From positions 63,656,939-63,720,938 of the forward strand of contig NC_031495.1 of NCBI RefSeq assembly GCF_000237925.1: a DNA stretch of 64,000 nt. Direction: 5' to 3'. Both the position numbers and the translations under genes were made by a program. This document shows, in pieces, positions 45,416 through 57,917 of the stretch. The notes under the pieces are model-generated. The model saw nothing but the letters and a program-made list of their open reading frames with translations, did no database searches and was not told where the DNA came from. Position 1 is the first letter of the stretch; each line of letters starts with the position of its first letter. The DNA is from Schistosoma mansoni. Its lineage: Eukaryota; Platyhelminthes; Trematoda; Strigeidida; Schistosomatidae.

Positions 45416-45750
45416 AGGCAAATAAATCCCCAAAATAAATAGTTCTGTAAGTCTTTGACATTGATATTTACCTTACTGGTTTTACCGGACACACCCTAGT
45501 TGAAGTCACTCGGCCGCGCATCCACACCAGATTACGAGTGGGTATGTCGGACTGAGTATCCCTTGCTTCTGCTAGCCAGCTTAGACCAAACACCTTCCGA
45601 TATATCGATGGCTTTCCAAACATATATTCGGACTCCTTCATTTCCGACTTAACTGTGTTGTTATACTTCGATAATAAAATTGTTAGATGTAAAGACATTG
45701 TCAATCTCAGATCACCTGTAGCATCCTTAGGAGTTTTACTCACGTACTGA
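45416..45750 (+). repeat. Family F ~330-bp repeat, copy 1
   Basis: GAGGCAAATAAATCCCCAAAATAAATAG, CGCATCCACACCAGATTACG, TAGCCAGCTTAGACCAAACAC, CGATATATCGATGG. It follows the LINE at once and may be its 3' UTR. Two other copies at 48495 and 50180. Confidence 0.7.
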
Positions 45751-46630
45751 GGTAATGAGTCTCACTCGTTGATGGTTCGATGGGAAAGTCGATGGCTAGT
45801 TGATATATAATTTGTCCTGGACTTGTGACATATCTCAGATTGTCTCCTTAAATTCATTTTTGACCCAAACATTTTTCGTGAGCAACAGCTTTTATCGCCA
45901 ATTGTCTTGTGTCTGAGTTGTGAATATGAACGCATTATGACAGGGGAGCTGGAGCGTCGAATTATTGATCTTAATTAATAATGCTAACATATTATTTTCT
46001 GGAGCCAGCATGAACACAATGTGACCTCGTTCGTGGTTGCGTCGCGTAGGATTTGTAGTCCGTGGTTGGATTACCGAGTCAGCATGAACATCTAGAGATA
46101 GTTTGGATTACGTTTTTTCCTATTAGTGTCATCTAGACAGTTATTTATTATTATAGATATCGTGCAAATATTTTGCAAGTGAACTAACCTTCATCAATTG
46201 CTAGATAAACGGATCATAGTTCATTGTTTGTTCACTCGCTTCTGTTTGAAAATCGGGGATAATTAGTAACACTGTATTTCGTTCTCTAGAATATTTCAGT
46301 CTCGATCCCTAGAAAACCTTATCGTAATGTGATATCAGTTCGTGGCAGGAAAGAAACAACCTGACCATCTAAGTTATCGAAATTCACACAGGACCTCACA
46401 ATGTGTGTAACTCAACTATGGCTGTTACTCGTGAGAAAACTGATAAGTGGGTACAAACCAAAAATAAGGAACGGTTAATATCTTTGGAGAAAAGTCAGTC
46501 CTCCGATCTGAAAGCAAGAAATCCTAGTGGGATCATAGTACCAAGACAGTCCTCCTCCATAGAGTCAATAAGAGCGAAAGTTAACAACCCAGAAATCCCT
46601 GTGAGCATGGCATTCAACTGACCTAGAATT
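45751..46630. other. No clear feature
   Basis: A 72-residue frame at 46403-46621 has no recognised domain; possibly an old LINE N-terminal remnant because RT scraps follow. Confidence 0.4.
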
Positions 46631-46639
46631 TGCTTACTC

Positions 46640-47420
46640 AGCTAATGGTTCAAGGTATCTCTGTGACCACTTTGATGAAGGTTTTTTACACTAGGTAGCC
46701 AGAGGTTCCTGAAAGAAAAATGAACCAGGCCTTTAAAAGACTTCCGAAGTCCGTTACTTTGTGCTAATAAAACGAAATCGAGAAGCTAGAAATATTTGTG
46801 GTGTGGCTCTTCACATGTCTAGAAGATTGTACGAAAAAAAAGCTTGTTACAGTCTATAGGATGCCCTAAACGACTATATTCACACAAGAATCAGATGCCT
46901 AAGTGGAGAGGTGACATCCCAGAATTGTTGAGAGAAAGTAGTGCCACATCACTAGTAGAAAACGATCATGGCAAAGCTAAGGTATTCTCAAATTACTTTG
47001 TCGACACAAATATCTTGAAGGCAACCTCCACTTCGGTTCACATACACTTGGGATACCATGACCACTAAAGAACTCAGTGTTTTTGGTCTGTCGAGTGAGT
47101 CTAATATGGTGAAACCTATGGGACTTGATAACACTCATCTCACCTTCCCAAAGAAACTGGCAAATTTTGTAGCAAATCCCTTAATTATATGTTTTAATCT
47201 ATCTGTAACCAAAAGTAGATTACCAAAAGACTGGAGGAACGCCGTAGAAAGTCTTGTCTAAAAAGCAGGTGCGGAGCACACACCTTGGACCGATCGACTA
47301 CTAACTCTGACCAACGTGTTTGTCTAAATATCCCCTCAAGTTTTCTAGCTGGTAAACTATGCTTGTCAGAGTCCCTTAGCATGCAGTTAGGGAGCCAATG
47401 TTATTTCATCTTTATGCAAA
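46640..47420 (+). mobile_element. Decayed LINE reverse-transcriptase remnant
   Basis: Frames LSGEVTSQNC-like, KVFSNYFVDTNI (46974), FPKKLANFVANPLIICFNLS (47146) and TKSRLPKDWRNAV (47212) correspond to the pre-RT and RT motif 0-1 region of CR1/jockey-type elements. Broken throughout. Confidence 0.65.
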
Positions 47421-48494
47421 CGGCCTTCCCCATCCCCTGAAATACGCATGACAGATACATTACATACGTTTATAAGACTTATCGACCAAGCCCTCACCTG
47501 CGAACGAATACATCTGCGTCCCACACAGACATCATAGGCTCTCTATATATGTAGACTAAATTGCCTTATTTCCCTACTTTGTAGTTGTATTATATACTTT
47601 CCCCTCCCTATTTTTTTATTTAAATTGAAGTTGAAGGGCAACTCACTGGACATATCAATACTCGGTCGCTAAACGACGCTTGCAAATACCCTAAAATGTC
47701 AAAAGAAACGCACAATCGACTGCCTAACACCAGTAGTCGTACATCTATAGATCCTGTTACCCATCAACCAGTTCGGATAGGACAAAAGAACATCAGTATG
47801 AATTTAGTGTGAGTTCTTTCTTGTCTGTTCTTTACCAGCTTTTTACTCTTCTGTAGACTATATTGCCTTGCCATTAATATTATTTCGCGACTCGTTACCT
47901 TACCTTATCTGTATTTAATATACATCTACACTTTTTTCGCCTACTTTGGTAAGCAACTATCCTACATTATACCCTTCTTAATGCCTATACTCTGATTGGC
48001 GACCTATACTTCACATGATAGTCAATTAAAGCATTGCATCGAAGCCTTACCCACAGTCCATAACTTGTAACTGTCTGATAAGCTTGTAAAATGGTACTTA
48101 TAGAAATAGTGTTTTCCAACAGGATGTGAAACAGAGCACTGTGTGAGGTAAGATATATATACAAAGGAAAGCTTAAATGAGTCTAACATTACAAAGGGAG
48201 GGAGGGTGGAGTTACTGACCAGCAAACGTTCATGGTGAGGGCGATGATTTCACTCCACCCGTGTTCGTGAGGCAGAACATTTTGTCTGTATCAGGCTCTT
48301 TATGGATGAGAACAAGTCAATTAATCTGTGATATTGATTTTGTTCTCCTACATTCACCATTCAGACTCATGTTTCTAATTTTTATGCAGGTATCAGAAGA
48401 GTGTTTACCAGCGACAAACTCGTTGTGTTTAAACTTCTGGCTGGTCACGTCTTAGGGTCATCACTACCTCACTAGGGGGGAGTGATCTGTAGCT
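47421..48494. other. No recognisable feature
   Basis: Non-coding, no repeat family recognised. Confidence 0.4.
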
Positions 48495-48830
48495 GTAAAT
48501 AAATCCCCAAAATCAGTAGCTCATTAAGTGTTCGACATTAGATGCTGACCACGTTGTTTTAAGTGGACTTGTTTAACTGAAGGCTTTCGGTCATGCATCC
48601 GTACCAGATCACGTTACGAACCAGCGTGGGACACAGCCCCTACGTTCACTAGCCAGATTAGAGCAAACGCTTCTCGATATATTGATAACGTATCAAGTAT
48701 ATCTTTCCGATCTCTTTGCATCTGACTTCTGATTTCGATTGGTTGGGAAAGCTTCGAATATAGGTGTTACTGGTTTAGAGTTGTAAAACTCCGAAACTAG
48801 TTGTATCTTCACTACTAAGACAACTTATAA
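48495..48830 (+). repeat. Family F repeat, copy 2
   Basis: TGTAAATAAATCCCCAAAATCAG to GTTACTGGTTTAGAGTTGT; shares CATGCATCCGTACCAGATCACG and CTTCTCGATATATTGATAAC with the other copies. Confidence 0.7.
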
Positions 48831-50179
48831 CATGTTAACTCGGACTTTTACATGAAAACTGTTCGACAGGCATCTGATGATAAAAAAAACAGACTGCGAA
48901 GGATATGGTTGTTATTTTACCTAATACTCTACTCTCTATATGCACTCTCTGTTCTAATAAACAGTCTTCCTCATTTGAACCTACTCCACCTTGATAAATA
49001 TCACAACCCATTGCTATTCACTACTGCATCTGGAGCCCCTGATCACATTTCACTCTAGCAACATGAGCTAGTATCAATTTAATCCAATAATTTATGACAT
49101 CTCCGTCTGTTCCACTATTAAATGTTAAGCATTGGTTATCGTTCATATCCAAACGCCTTGCTGCTCCTCGGCTATTTTTTTTCTCTTCAGAATCTTGCTC
49201 TGAGTGTGAAGTTGAGGAACTCCTGACATCCGGGATAACCTCGACGTAGGCGCGTTCCCTAGGTCATAGTTCGCATCAGGCGCTCCACAAGTCTACTTTA
49301 TAACAATTATGAACTGAAAAAGCTGCATTACATAAATACTTAACACGAACGAAACCCTAAGACAATTTCTGCCGAGAGTGGATCTAGTGTGTAACGTGGA
49401 CGCGATGCCCCTTTGGAAAATATTTTGAAGAATACACATATATCTGAACAAATGAACTGCTATTAACTTTTATAGATTATAATTACTAAACAACCCTGCT
49501 TGGGATGCATACTATGAACCAGTAGTTGTTGTAACTTGTAGATCATGCCGGTAAAAATGGTGTGTACCTGCCTTTGCAGAAATATATTATTATTACCATC
49601 GTCGGTTTTTTTATATTTTGACGATGCCAAAATAAGAAGAACGACTAGAAATGAAGGTGATCGTTCGGAGGACCAACAGAAATAATCTTAGCAGGCTGTG
49701 ATTTGTCAAACGCCGATAACTGGTCTCATATGCATTGCATGTTGGTTATCAAGGTGAGTAGCAGTGAAATACTTGTTGTCCAGACTCATAAGACTTGAAA
49801 ACTACTTCAAACTGTAGTACGATAACCACCAAAGGCTTTAAAAGCCTGTGGCTAATACGTGGAGCGTTTAACCACGTCGCTGCTCAAAACGTTTGGACTA
49901 TGTATGCAGTGTTTAAAGGACAACATATAGTCTGGCTCCTGGACCTGTACATCTGTTGTATGACGCGAGACAGGCTAAATTAATTCAATTTCCCTTTGTC
50001 GTGCAGAAGGACGGGACCTGAATTGATCACAGATTTGAAATACCAGATGAAAAGTTTTCAGCAAAAATGTTATCAGATTTCTTTGCTTCGCAAACAGCAA
50101 ATTTACGAGGACAATTGAAAATACTCCACATTTCAAAAACAAACCACTCAACCACTACCCATCGACTTTCCTATTGTAA
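48831..50179. other. No clear gene
   Basis: Short frames only (e.g. 49795-49983), without recognised motifs. Probably old repeat-derived sequence. Confidence 0.4.
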
Positions 50180-50530
50180 TGGTAAATAGATCCCCAAGAT
50201 CAGTACTATGTAAGTCTTCGACTTTTGATGCTGAGCACATTAGTTTTGATGGACCCATCTAGCTTGGGACGCTTGGTCACGCATCTGCACCAGATCACGG
50301 GTGGATACGCCGTGCCTCATATCTACAATAATTGCTAGCCAGACTAGATTGATCACTTCTCGATGTATCGATATTCTACCAATATATCCTCAAACTCCTT
50401 CATTTCTGACTTCTGATTTGACAGGACTGACGTGCTTCGACTGTGAAAGTGTTGCCGGTTAAGTCGTTGTCAAACTCAGAATATTTGTAGTATCCTTACT
50501 ATCAAATCATCAGCAAGTTGGACTCATTAA
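50180..50530 (+). repeat. Family F repeat, copy 3
   Basis: GGTAAATAGATCCCCAAGATCAG to ATTTGTAGTATCCTTACTATC; shares CACGCATCTGCACCAGATCACGG and TTCTCGATGTATCGATATTC. It ends about 180 bases before the NDUFS7 start. Confidence 0.7.
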
Positions 50531-50712
50531 CTCAACTCGTAGTTGAAGCACATCCGAAAAATATTTTTGTCAACTTAAAGATCAACATTGTAGGGCTTTA
50601 TACGAACCACCCAGTTTTCTGTTCTTTTAGAACTGAATCTGAAGGAGTAGTTAATATTGGATATTAGATTCAGCCTTTGGACCGCTACTTTCGATCATAC
50701 TGTTACTTCAGT

Positions 50713-52464
50713 ATGTTGTCCTTGAGTAGCAAAAAAGGGCTACACAGGCTGATTTATTCATCATACTCGCGACTTTCATCTTCGGAGCCAAGGTTAGTGA
50801 TAGAAATGTGTTCCTATAACTCTAGTCAACCTTCGAAAGTTGATAGTTCTGATGAGTCCATCCCATTTAAACCGTACAGTCCTTTTCCAAAACCACAAGG
50901 GAAAATAGACTATGTTATCACCCGGCTTGATGATTTAGCAGACTGGGCCAGAAAAGTGGGGTCAATTTTTATTGTTTCACTCCGTAGAACTCTATATATC
51001 CACTTACTTTTGGTCTTGCATGCTGTGCTGTTGAAATGATGCATATCGCTGGGCCTCGTTATGACATGGATCGTTATGGGGTAGTTTTTCGGGCTAGCCC
51101 ACGTCAAGCTGATCTTTTAATCGTCTCTGGAACTGTTACGAACAAGATGGCTCCGGCTCTTCACAGGATTTACAGCCAAATGACTCAACCGAAGTGGGTT
51201 ATTTCAATGGGCTCTTGTGCAAATGGTGGTGGTTACTATCATTATTCATATAGTGTTGTACGTGGCTGTGATCGCATTATCCCAGTTGATATATATGTCC
51301 CAGGTGTGTTGTTAGGTTCATTTTGTTTTTAGTTTGACCTGCCAGTTTTTTTTAAAATTTAAATTGCTAGCTACAAATTAGAGGATCTGACCTGATTTTA
51401 TCAAATAAGCTATATTCAAAAGGGCAAAAACTAGACTGTTTTTGAATTAATTACTTGTCTGTGTGCTTGACTACGAGCGATACTTGTATGAAGAATACAA
51501 ATACTATCTGGGTACTTATTCTATTTAAAAGTTGGGGAGTAGTGTGGAATATATCGAGCATATCCCCGTCACTAATTGGTGGACGTTCACAACCTCGCCA
51601 AACATGCATCGTCTTCATCTATTAGCCTGCGGGTAGCTTAAGCATTACATGGTGCCTGGACTATATATGTGCAAGACCCGTCGTCATAACTACCAACAAT
51701 CTACACATATCTTAAACCCTCAGGTACCACTTCACAAGCGTAAATATAGGGTTAGCTACTGCTCACTGTATCCTTTCTTTTGGTAAGCGAATGGGGATGT
51801 ATCATGTCTAGGTACTTAAACAATAATCAGTTTTATACGACTAATAATTGCTTTGCGTGACAACCATTTAATTGAGTAAAAGCACTGACTTTATCATGAG
51901 ATGTACACACGTTATCCGCACAGGTTAAAAGGTTTGAAGAAATCAACCTGTGGCTTCCGATTGAAGTCATGTTGAGATGACGTATTCTTTTTTTCAATAC
52001 CAGTAATTTTCTTGTTGATTCCCTGATTCAATGTACCAATATGAACTGTAACAACTTGAAGCTACGTACTTTTGTGCCAGGTTATAGGATTTCCATAACT
52101 AAATAATTCAGTGGTCCCATGTTAACTTATTGCAGACTTTTTCAGTGAGATCGAAAGCACCAAAATTGTAAGCTAAGCAAAATCTATGTAGTAGAAAATT
52201 GTTGTAAGTTTAAATTATTGAGTGACAGGTAAACTCTACCATATGTCTGATTAATTTAAGTAACAAATAGTAGGCTTAATGTTAAACTATTGTGGCGAAT
52301 CAGACTCATTCTTTTACTTGAAAGTAATAATACAAATATTCTTATTTATTCTTTTAAAAATTTTAGGTTGTCCTCCATCTGCGGAAGCACTAATGTATTC
52401 TATATTACAATTGCAAAAGAAAATTAAATCTGAAAAACACTTTAAATCATGGTATAGAAGATAA
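50713..52464 (+). CDS. NDUFS7: NADH dehydrogenase [ubiquinone] iron-sulfur protein 7, mitochondrial
   Basis: Exons 50713-50955, 50988-51303, 52367-52464 (218 residues; human 213). This is the PSST/20-kDa subunit of complex I, which carries the terminal N2 [4Fe-4S] cluster next to the quinone site in the inner mitochondrial membrane. Cluster ligands are visible: [14 protein letters not shown] (Cys93, Cys94), [20 protein letters not shown] (Cys158) and [11 protein letters not shown] (Cys188). The end HFKSWYRR matches the family C-terminus. The first ~30 residues are Ser/Arg/Lys-rich without acids, as expected for a mitochondrial presequence; the start is the first in-frame ATG. Intron one is only 32 nt. 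A second 33-nt in-frame GT-AG segment (50793-50825) may be another micro-intron, which would give 207 residues. Confidence 0.95.
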
Positions 52465-52625
52465 ATGGAGAAATTATCTGAACTGAAGAAAGAATTTTCA
52501 GAACTGAGTTGTAACTCACTTTCTAAAATTAATTCACGCATTAGTGTTTACTTGTATTTATTATAGAAAATAAGACATTTCTAGATACACGTGTTTATCT
52601 GCTCGGTTTTACGTACCACTTTTCG

Positions 52626-52631
52626 AATAAA
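52626..52631 (+). promoter_or_regulatory. Candidate polyadenylation signal of NDUFS7
   Basis: AATAAA 162 bases after the stop codon. Confidence 0.45.
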
Positions 52632-52639
52632 ATATAGGT

Positions 52640-53400
52640 TTCACATCTGTTGTATTCTTCAGACGATATTAGTTAACTTTCCCAGCCACAATCCATCTTG
52701 TGGTTCAGTAGTGACAAGCGTCTAAGCTGGTTGAAAGAAAGCTAAAGAATGTTAAACTAAGCTATGACATCAATCCATTATATTATTGACTCCTGATATT
52801 AGTCGTCTTGGGAGGCTCATACTTCTTTATAGTCCGCACACTAATCGTGGATCTTGAGTGGTGTAGCTCATAATCCGTTGTAGAAGTTCAGTCGCATTCA
52901 TCCATTTTCGAACTGTCCTAGGGTGTCATATTAGGCACGTTTCTCTTTGATCTTCCGGTATATATGACTTGATTCGTACATATGAAGTAGTAGATACGAC
53001 TCAATCAAAATATCTTTCTGTTATGCTGTGGAGGGGTAAGTTACAATCGAGAAGTGAGTGTGTGGTTATTTTTGATTGACCCAACAGCAGAGTGACTTAT
53101 TCACACTACGTAACAGTATGAGTCAAAGTCTAGGGTAGACGGATTTATACCGCACCAAACAAAAGCCTAGGATATTGACATCTGGCTTAGTCACTTCTAA
53201 AACTATCCACTTTAATACTTCAAACACTTAACACTCAGACGAACAATTTTCAACGATAAAAAAAGATTAACTAACTGACTAGACAGGCGGACAAAGAATT
53301 GACTTATTTGTGAGAAAAAAGACTGTGAACACGGCAAATCACTGAACCATACCCTAGACAAATCATATTTACTCCCAATAAAGTTATATAGACTTTGAAT
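52640..53400. other. Intergenic, no feature recognised
   Basis: No conserved frame or known repeat seen. Confidence 0.4.
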
Positions 53401-53404
53401 CATA

Positions 53405-54300
53405 TGGATAATTCATGGATGTTTAAAATTTTGCATTATATTTTATATAATATATTATATTGCACTTGTAGGCAAATTGATAAAGATAAATGTTCTCTTT
53501 TAGTGCAAGTTGGAGCGGGGTTACCAATAATTTTTCCATTGCTTTGAGAAAAGGTGGAGTTATTGATATGGTTCTAAATTTCACATTCTTATAGCCAGAT
53601 ACTTTCTTAAGCATTGGAATTATTATTTCTCTCCACATTTTCGCTGAGATTAGTTGCGAAGGGTTTGTTAAATATGTTTGTTAATAGATAACAAGAAATG
53701 TCAGTACATTTCTGAAAATGGAGGTTTGAGATTTCATGAGGTTCTGAACACTTGAACGAGTTAAGTGACTGGAGACATTTTCGGACATCAGTTTCAGTGG
53801 AAATCGGAAAACAACTATCCTTCAAACCTGTGTTAATAGGAAGCATGACATCAGATGACTGACATATAAAAGACTTATTCAAGTCAAATGTTCACCCGGT
53901 TATCGTTTCTAATGTGTCTCTCATCTGAAGGTTCTTGAAATAGTTTCCACACACGTAAGGAGTTTTTGTAAGATAGGAGTTTCTGAGTAAACACTGAGTC
54001 CAGACCTCTAATCTTTAGGTTTATTAGACCATTTAGCTTTCTAATTAAATGAAGCTTTTCTCTTTCTACATTCTTTCTTTTACCCCCCCCCCCTAATCGT
54101 TTTAGAAGTGGAAATGTAAGTCGATCAAAACTTATAGAAATGGTTTCGGTGGGACAACAAGTGTCGAGAAAGAATTTAAGATTACAAGTAATAACATTAA
54201 CAGTGTTTTCCAGTGAGCTATCTGTAGATAATTTCCAGTTGGTCTTACGAAAAATGTTTTTCAGGACAGCAGTATTTTTCTTCTGAGTATATTTTATAAT
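53405..54300 (-). mobile_element. Decayed LINE reverse-transcriptase remnant
   Basis: Reverse-strand frames FPISTETDVRKCLQSLNSFK, CSEPHEISNLHFQKCTDI and YLYQFAY, in the order typical of the RT N-terminal half (KCSGPDxIPN, then MEKLL...QFAY). Degenerate; extends upstream to about 54300 with weaker similarity. A C13 homopolymer lies near 54085. Confidence 0.65.
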
Positions 54301-55390
54301 ATTAATCGTTTAATTACGCATCACGACTACTGTTATTGCTTTACTTGAATTTATTTCAGTTAAAGTGATCCGTAAGAGTACCGCTTTTCTTCTAGAGAAG
54401 TTTATCATCTGTATTTTACGAGTAAAGATACAAAAAAAACTAAGGGCACTGGTATTTATTTTTCATCGTTGAGTATATCTTTGAGTATTTTTTTTGCATC
54501 CATAGATGTAAAGGTCCTTTTTGTAACTACCGAAGTCGGATTTTTTTGGGTTTTTTTATTGTTGTTTGGTACAATTCTATGCAAACCCCTATTTTTGTTT
54601 GTGTGTCTATCACATATCAAGCTTTAAAAGACACTCTATCTAGAGGTCAGTTTTCTCTGTGAAATCACAAAACAAATTTATGGTGCAAGTAAGACATCGT
54701 TGTGGCAGACCTGTATGCTATTTCCCTCTCGATGATGGGATGGGATGCGATGTGATAACTACAATAAGTAGTATCACAATGTATGCACCGGACTCACACC
54801 AGCTGCATATAAAAGGTGCTGCAAGCTACTGTCACGTTAGCTGTGCAAAGCGTGTTGTTCTACAAAGTCTCTGCTGATTCTAGAGGCGATTGAGTTTACA
54901 TAACAAAAACTGACTATAGCTAGAAAAATATTGAGTATCAGCGAACTCAAACTATTGTAAAAGGTCATAAACTGACTGGAGGTAGAAAGGTGTGATATCG
55001 ATAGTATTATTTCAGTCAGTAGTCATAAGCAGTACAGGACCTATCATGCACATACATTGACCTAAGTTATTTTATACATCAGCACAACAAGATGGATTGA
55101 TCGAGACAAATATTTAAGTAAGATATACAATGCCAATCTGATTATTATTTCAATTCATTTGCTTTCATTTCATTGTTGCTGATGCAAAACAGGGCAAATT
55201 GAAGTAATTCATTCGTGCTCAAATCTTATGTTTTCTTTATAACTGACTGATTAAATCACATCTTTATTAGTAAAAGTTCGGATAATTCCGTGGTTAACAG
55301 TAAACAAATTAGTGACTGTTTGAACTTAAACAGGTAAATGGATAATATGTTGAAGTTTAAAACGAAAGGTGCTAGGTTTACATTCCAATA
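54301..55390. other. No recognised gene
   Basis: A 72-residue Cys-containing frame at 54659-54877 was seen but has no recognised domain and no splice context. Confidence 0.4.
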
Positions 55391-55915
55391 CTTTATTTAT
55401 TTACTTATTTGAACACATAAATATTGGTAAAAGGAAGCACCAGATAAATATGCGCCTCACAAATCTCATTTGATTTGTGTGAGGGCTGTGATACTGCTCA
55501 GGTGCCCAAACCGAAGCAGGTGGTTTTCTAAGGGGCCACACCCCGAGCCTTTGACCTAAAGATCTGATCCACAAGGCAGTGAAGCATCGTGAGGAGATGC
55601 AGTCCCATGGTAGCCGTTCACCAACGACTGATTCATACGCCATTTGTTCCCTCAAGATACTGGAGCCCATGTGCCCCATCGGTTTGGAATGAGGGTTTTC
55701 CAACTCCCCTAGGTGAACATTCCGTGTCCACCAACCCGGTTAAAGTGCTGGACATTCGCTTTTCGTCCTCTCAATTTCGTAAACAACAATAATGTCACTT
55801 TGAGAAGGCAGTGAGTGGGACTTCCCTGGCAGAGGCTATATACGCGTGGCCACGTGAGAGCATTTGGAGAGGGAGAGCGGACTCTCCCCACTTTCGGCTG
55901 TACCAGGGCATTTGG
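55391..55915 (-). repeat. Family C repeat (reverse copy of an inverted pair)
   Basis: Reverse orientation, from the ATAAATAAA tail (55391) to CCAGGGCATTTGG. On the reverse strand a 100-residue frame is open (55703-55401), starting MENPHSKPMGHMGSSILREQ; it is nearly identical in the copy at 56789 and recognisable in the copy at 62545. Whether it is translated is unknown. Confidence 0.85.
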
Positions 55916-56788
55916 AGTCTCAAGTGAAATGAAACGTTCATATTAGATTTCATTATTAGCTACAACTCATCTGAAAGAAAAAAACCTCGAAAAGTTATTC
56001 TTTTCAGCACATTTAAAGTTTATTTGTTAACATTGATTAATAAATATTTGGCGGTAAATAACATATTAGTAGAAGTAGAACAACGATACTTCAAAGTTCA
56101 AATAATAATAATAATAATAAAAGATAAATAAGAAATAAATAAACAATAATAGTAACAACAACTCAGGGATAATTTAACACGGAAAAATAACAAAAAAATA
56201 GGGTATGAAAAGAAATATCACCAAGTCAGTTAGTCAGTCAGTTACAACGTAGAACCAGGCATATATATATGCATCGGTCCAAGTTGACATACGTCGTTAC
56301 CACCAAGTATAACGCACACACACACACACACGAAAACAAGAACAAAAATATACAATCACAAGAAATGCGGAATGAAAAAAAAGAGAGTAAACTGACTTGA
56401 TTCACACAACAGAATACTATGTCGATAGATACACATGGCGGTTGTGGTAATAATGCATCTGATGAAAGCAGAATTTCATAATTCCTTTTCAATAAATATG
56501 AGGTCACGAAATTATGGCGTTGTAATTCAAGTTTAAGACAGATAAATGAATATTTTTCATTGGATAAAACAACAGCAACAACAACATTTCAATTGCCTTC
56601 AAGTAAATTTTGCACATTTGTTGAATTTAAGCATGATTTACCTTCAAGACGATTAACTATATGTGTTTGTCCATTTAACTGGAATTTATATAGATCGAGA
56701 AAAAAAAGAGAACATTACAATAAATCAATTATTATATTGTCAATGAAATAGATGATAACATGATCATTGAAAGACAAAGTTGACACTG
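55916..56788. other. Spacer between inverted family C copies
   Basis: Holds an SR2-like 3' tail scrap in reverse at 56222-56310 (CAGTTAGTCAGTCAGTTACAACGTAG) and a (CA)n at 56311-56331. The minus-strand frame at 56238-56507 comes from these and is not a gene. Confidence 0.5.
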
Positions 56789-57296
56789 GCCCCCAAAATG
56801 CCCTGGGGAGAGTCCGCTCTCCCTCTCCAAATGCTCTCACGTGGCCACGCGCATATAGCCTCTGCCAGGGAAGTCCCACTCACTGCCTTCTCAAAGTGAC
56901 ATTATTGTTGTTTACGAAATTGAGAGGACGAAAAGCGAATGTCCAGCACTTTAACCGGGTTGGTGGACACGGAATGTTCACCTAGGGGAGTTGGAAAACC
57001 CTCATTCCAAACCGATGGGGCACATGGGCTCCAGTATCTTGAGGGAACAAATGGCGTATGAATCAGTCGTTGGTGAACGGCTACCATGGGACTGCATCTC
57101 CTCACGATGCTTCACTGCCTTGTGGATCAGATCTTTAGGTCAAAGGATCGGGGTGTGGCCCCTTAGAAAACTACCTGCTTCGGTTTGGGCACCTGAGCAG
57201 TATCACAGCCCTCACACAAATCGAATGAGATTTGTGAGGCGCATATGTATCTGGTGCTTGCTTGTACCAATTATTTATGTGTATAAATACAATAAA
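56789..57296 (+). repeat. Family C repeat with 13-bp TSD
   Basis: 508 bp flanked by AAAGTTGACACTG (56776-56788 and 57297-57309). Runs from GCCCCCAAAATGCCCTGGGG to GTGTATAAATACAATA. The near-perfect duplication and high similarity to the 55391 copy indicate recent, LINE-type insertion. Internal frame 56991-57383 starts with the same MENPHSKPMGHM sequence. Confidence 0.9.
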
Positions 57297-57309
57297 AAAG
57301 TTGACACTG

Positions 57310-57917
57310 ACACTAATAATCTGTCATTACTGATCATTAAAACAGTTATAATAGACAAAAGATGGATAAGTAACAATCTCTGAAAAGAGATCATCCATTC
57401 TGCTTTAGATTTGGATACAGTATGATTAAGCTAGCCTGATAGTACCGCGGTACAATAGTGCATTTTTAATCAATGCTTATCTTTACATAACAGAAAGATG
57501 AGGGTTATTAAAAGGTCAACTCTTAGTGCAGCACTCTTCATTACACCATATGGATTTTTGGTACCGGGAATAAGGTCTAAAAAGTTTATGGAGAGCTATT
57601 CACAAAAATGTTGTAACCAATCTGATTACGTAGTCACTTTCCGGTCCTCAGATCACGCTCCCAGACTGGCAAGATCATCCATTAATCTAGTTTCATTTGT
57701 AGAGGTTTAGGAAGAAAAAGCCTTGGTATGGAAGCAACAGCTGTTCACATATCTCCGATAATATTTTAGACAGTTCAACTTTACAAGTGGTTCCCTGAAA
57801 TGTCAATGAAAAGATGGATGAAGATTGTCATGGAGGTTACATCAACCAGTTGTTTCTGTTAGGATAACTATTGGGGGGTATGATATCATATCATATATTT
57901 ATAACTTTACCAGTAGT
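57310..57917. other. 3' flank of the TXNDC17-like gene
   Basis: A forward 70-residue frame (57498-57710) has no recognised motif. No repeat recognised. Confidence 0.4.

Noticed and set aside
45468-45743. 91-residue reverse frame
   Set aside because: Lies within family F and is not open in the other two copies.
54659-54877. 72-residue frame with several Cys
   Set aside because: No recognised domain, no splice context, no repeat in the window; cannot be told from chance.
57498-57710. 70-residue forward frame
   Set aside because: No recognised motif; lies antisense in the 3' flank of the TXNDC17-like gene.
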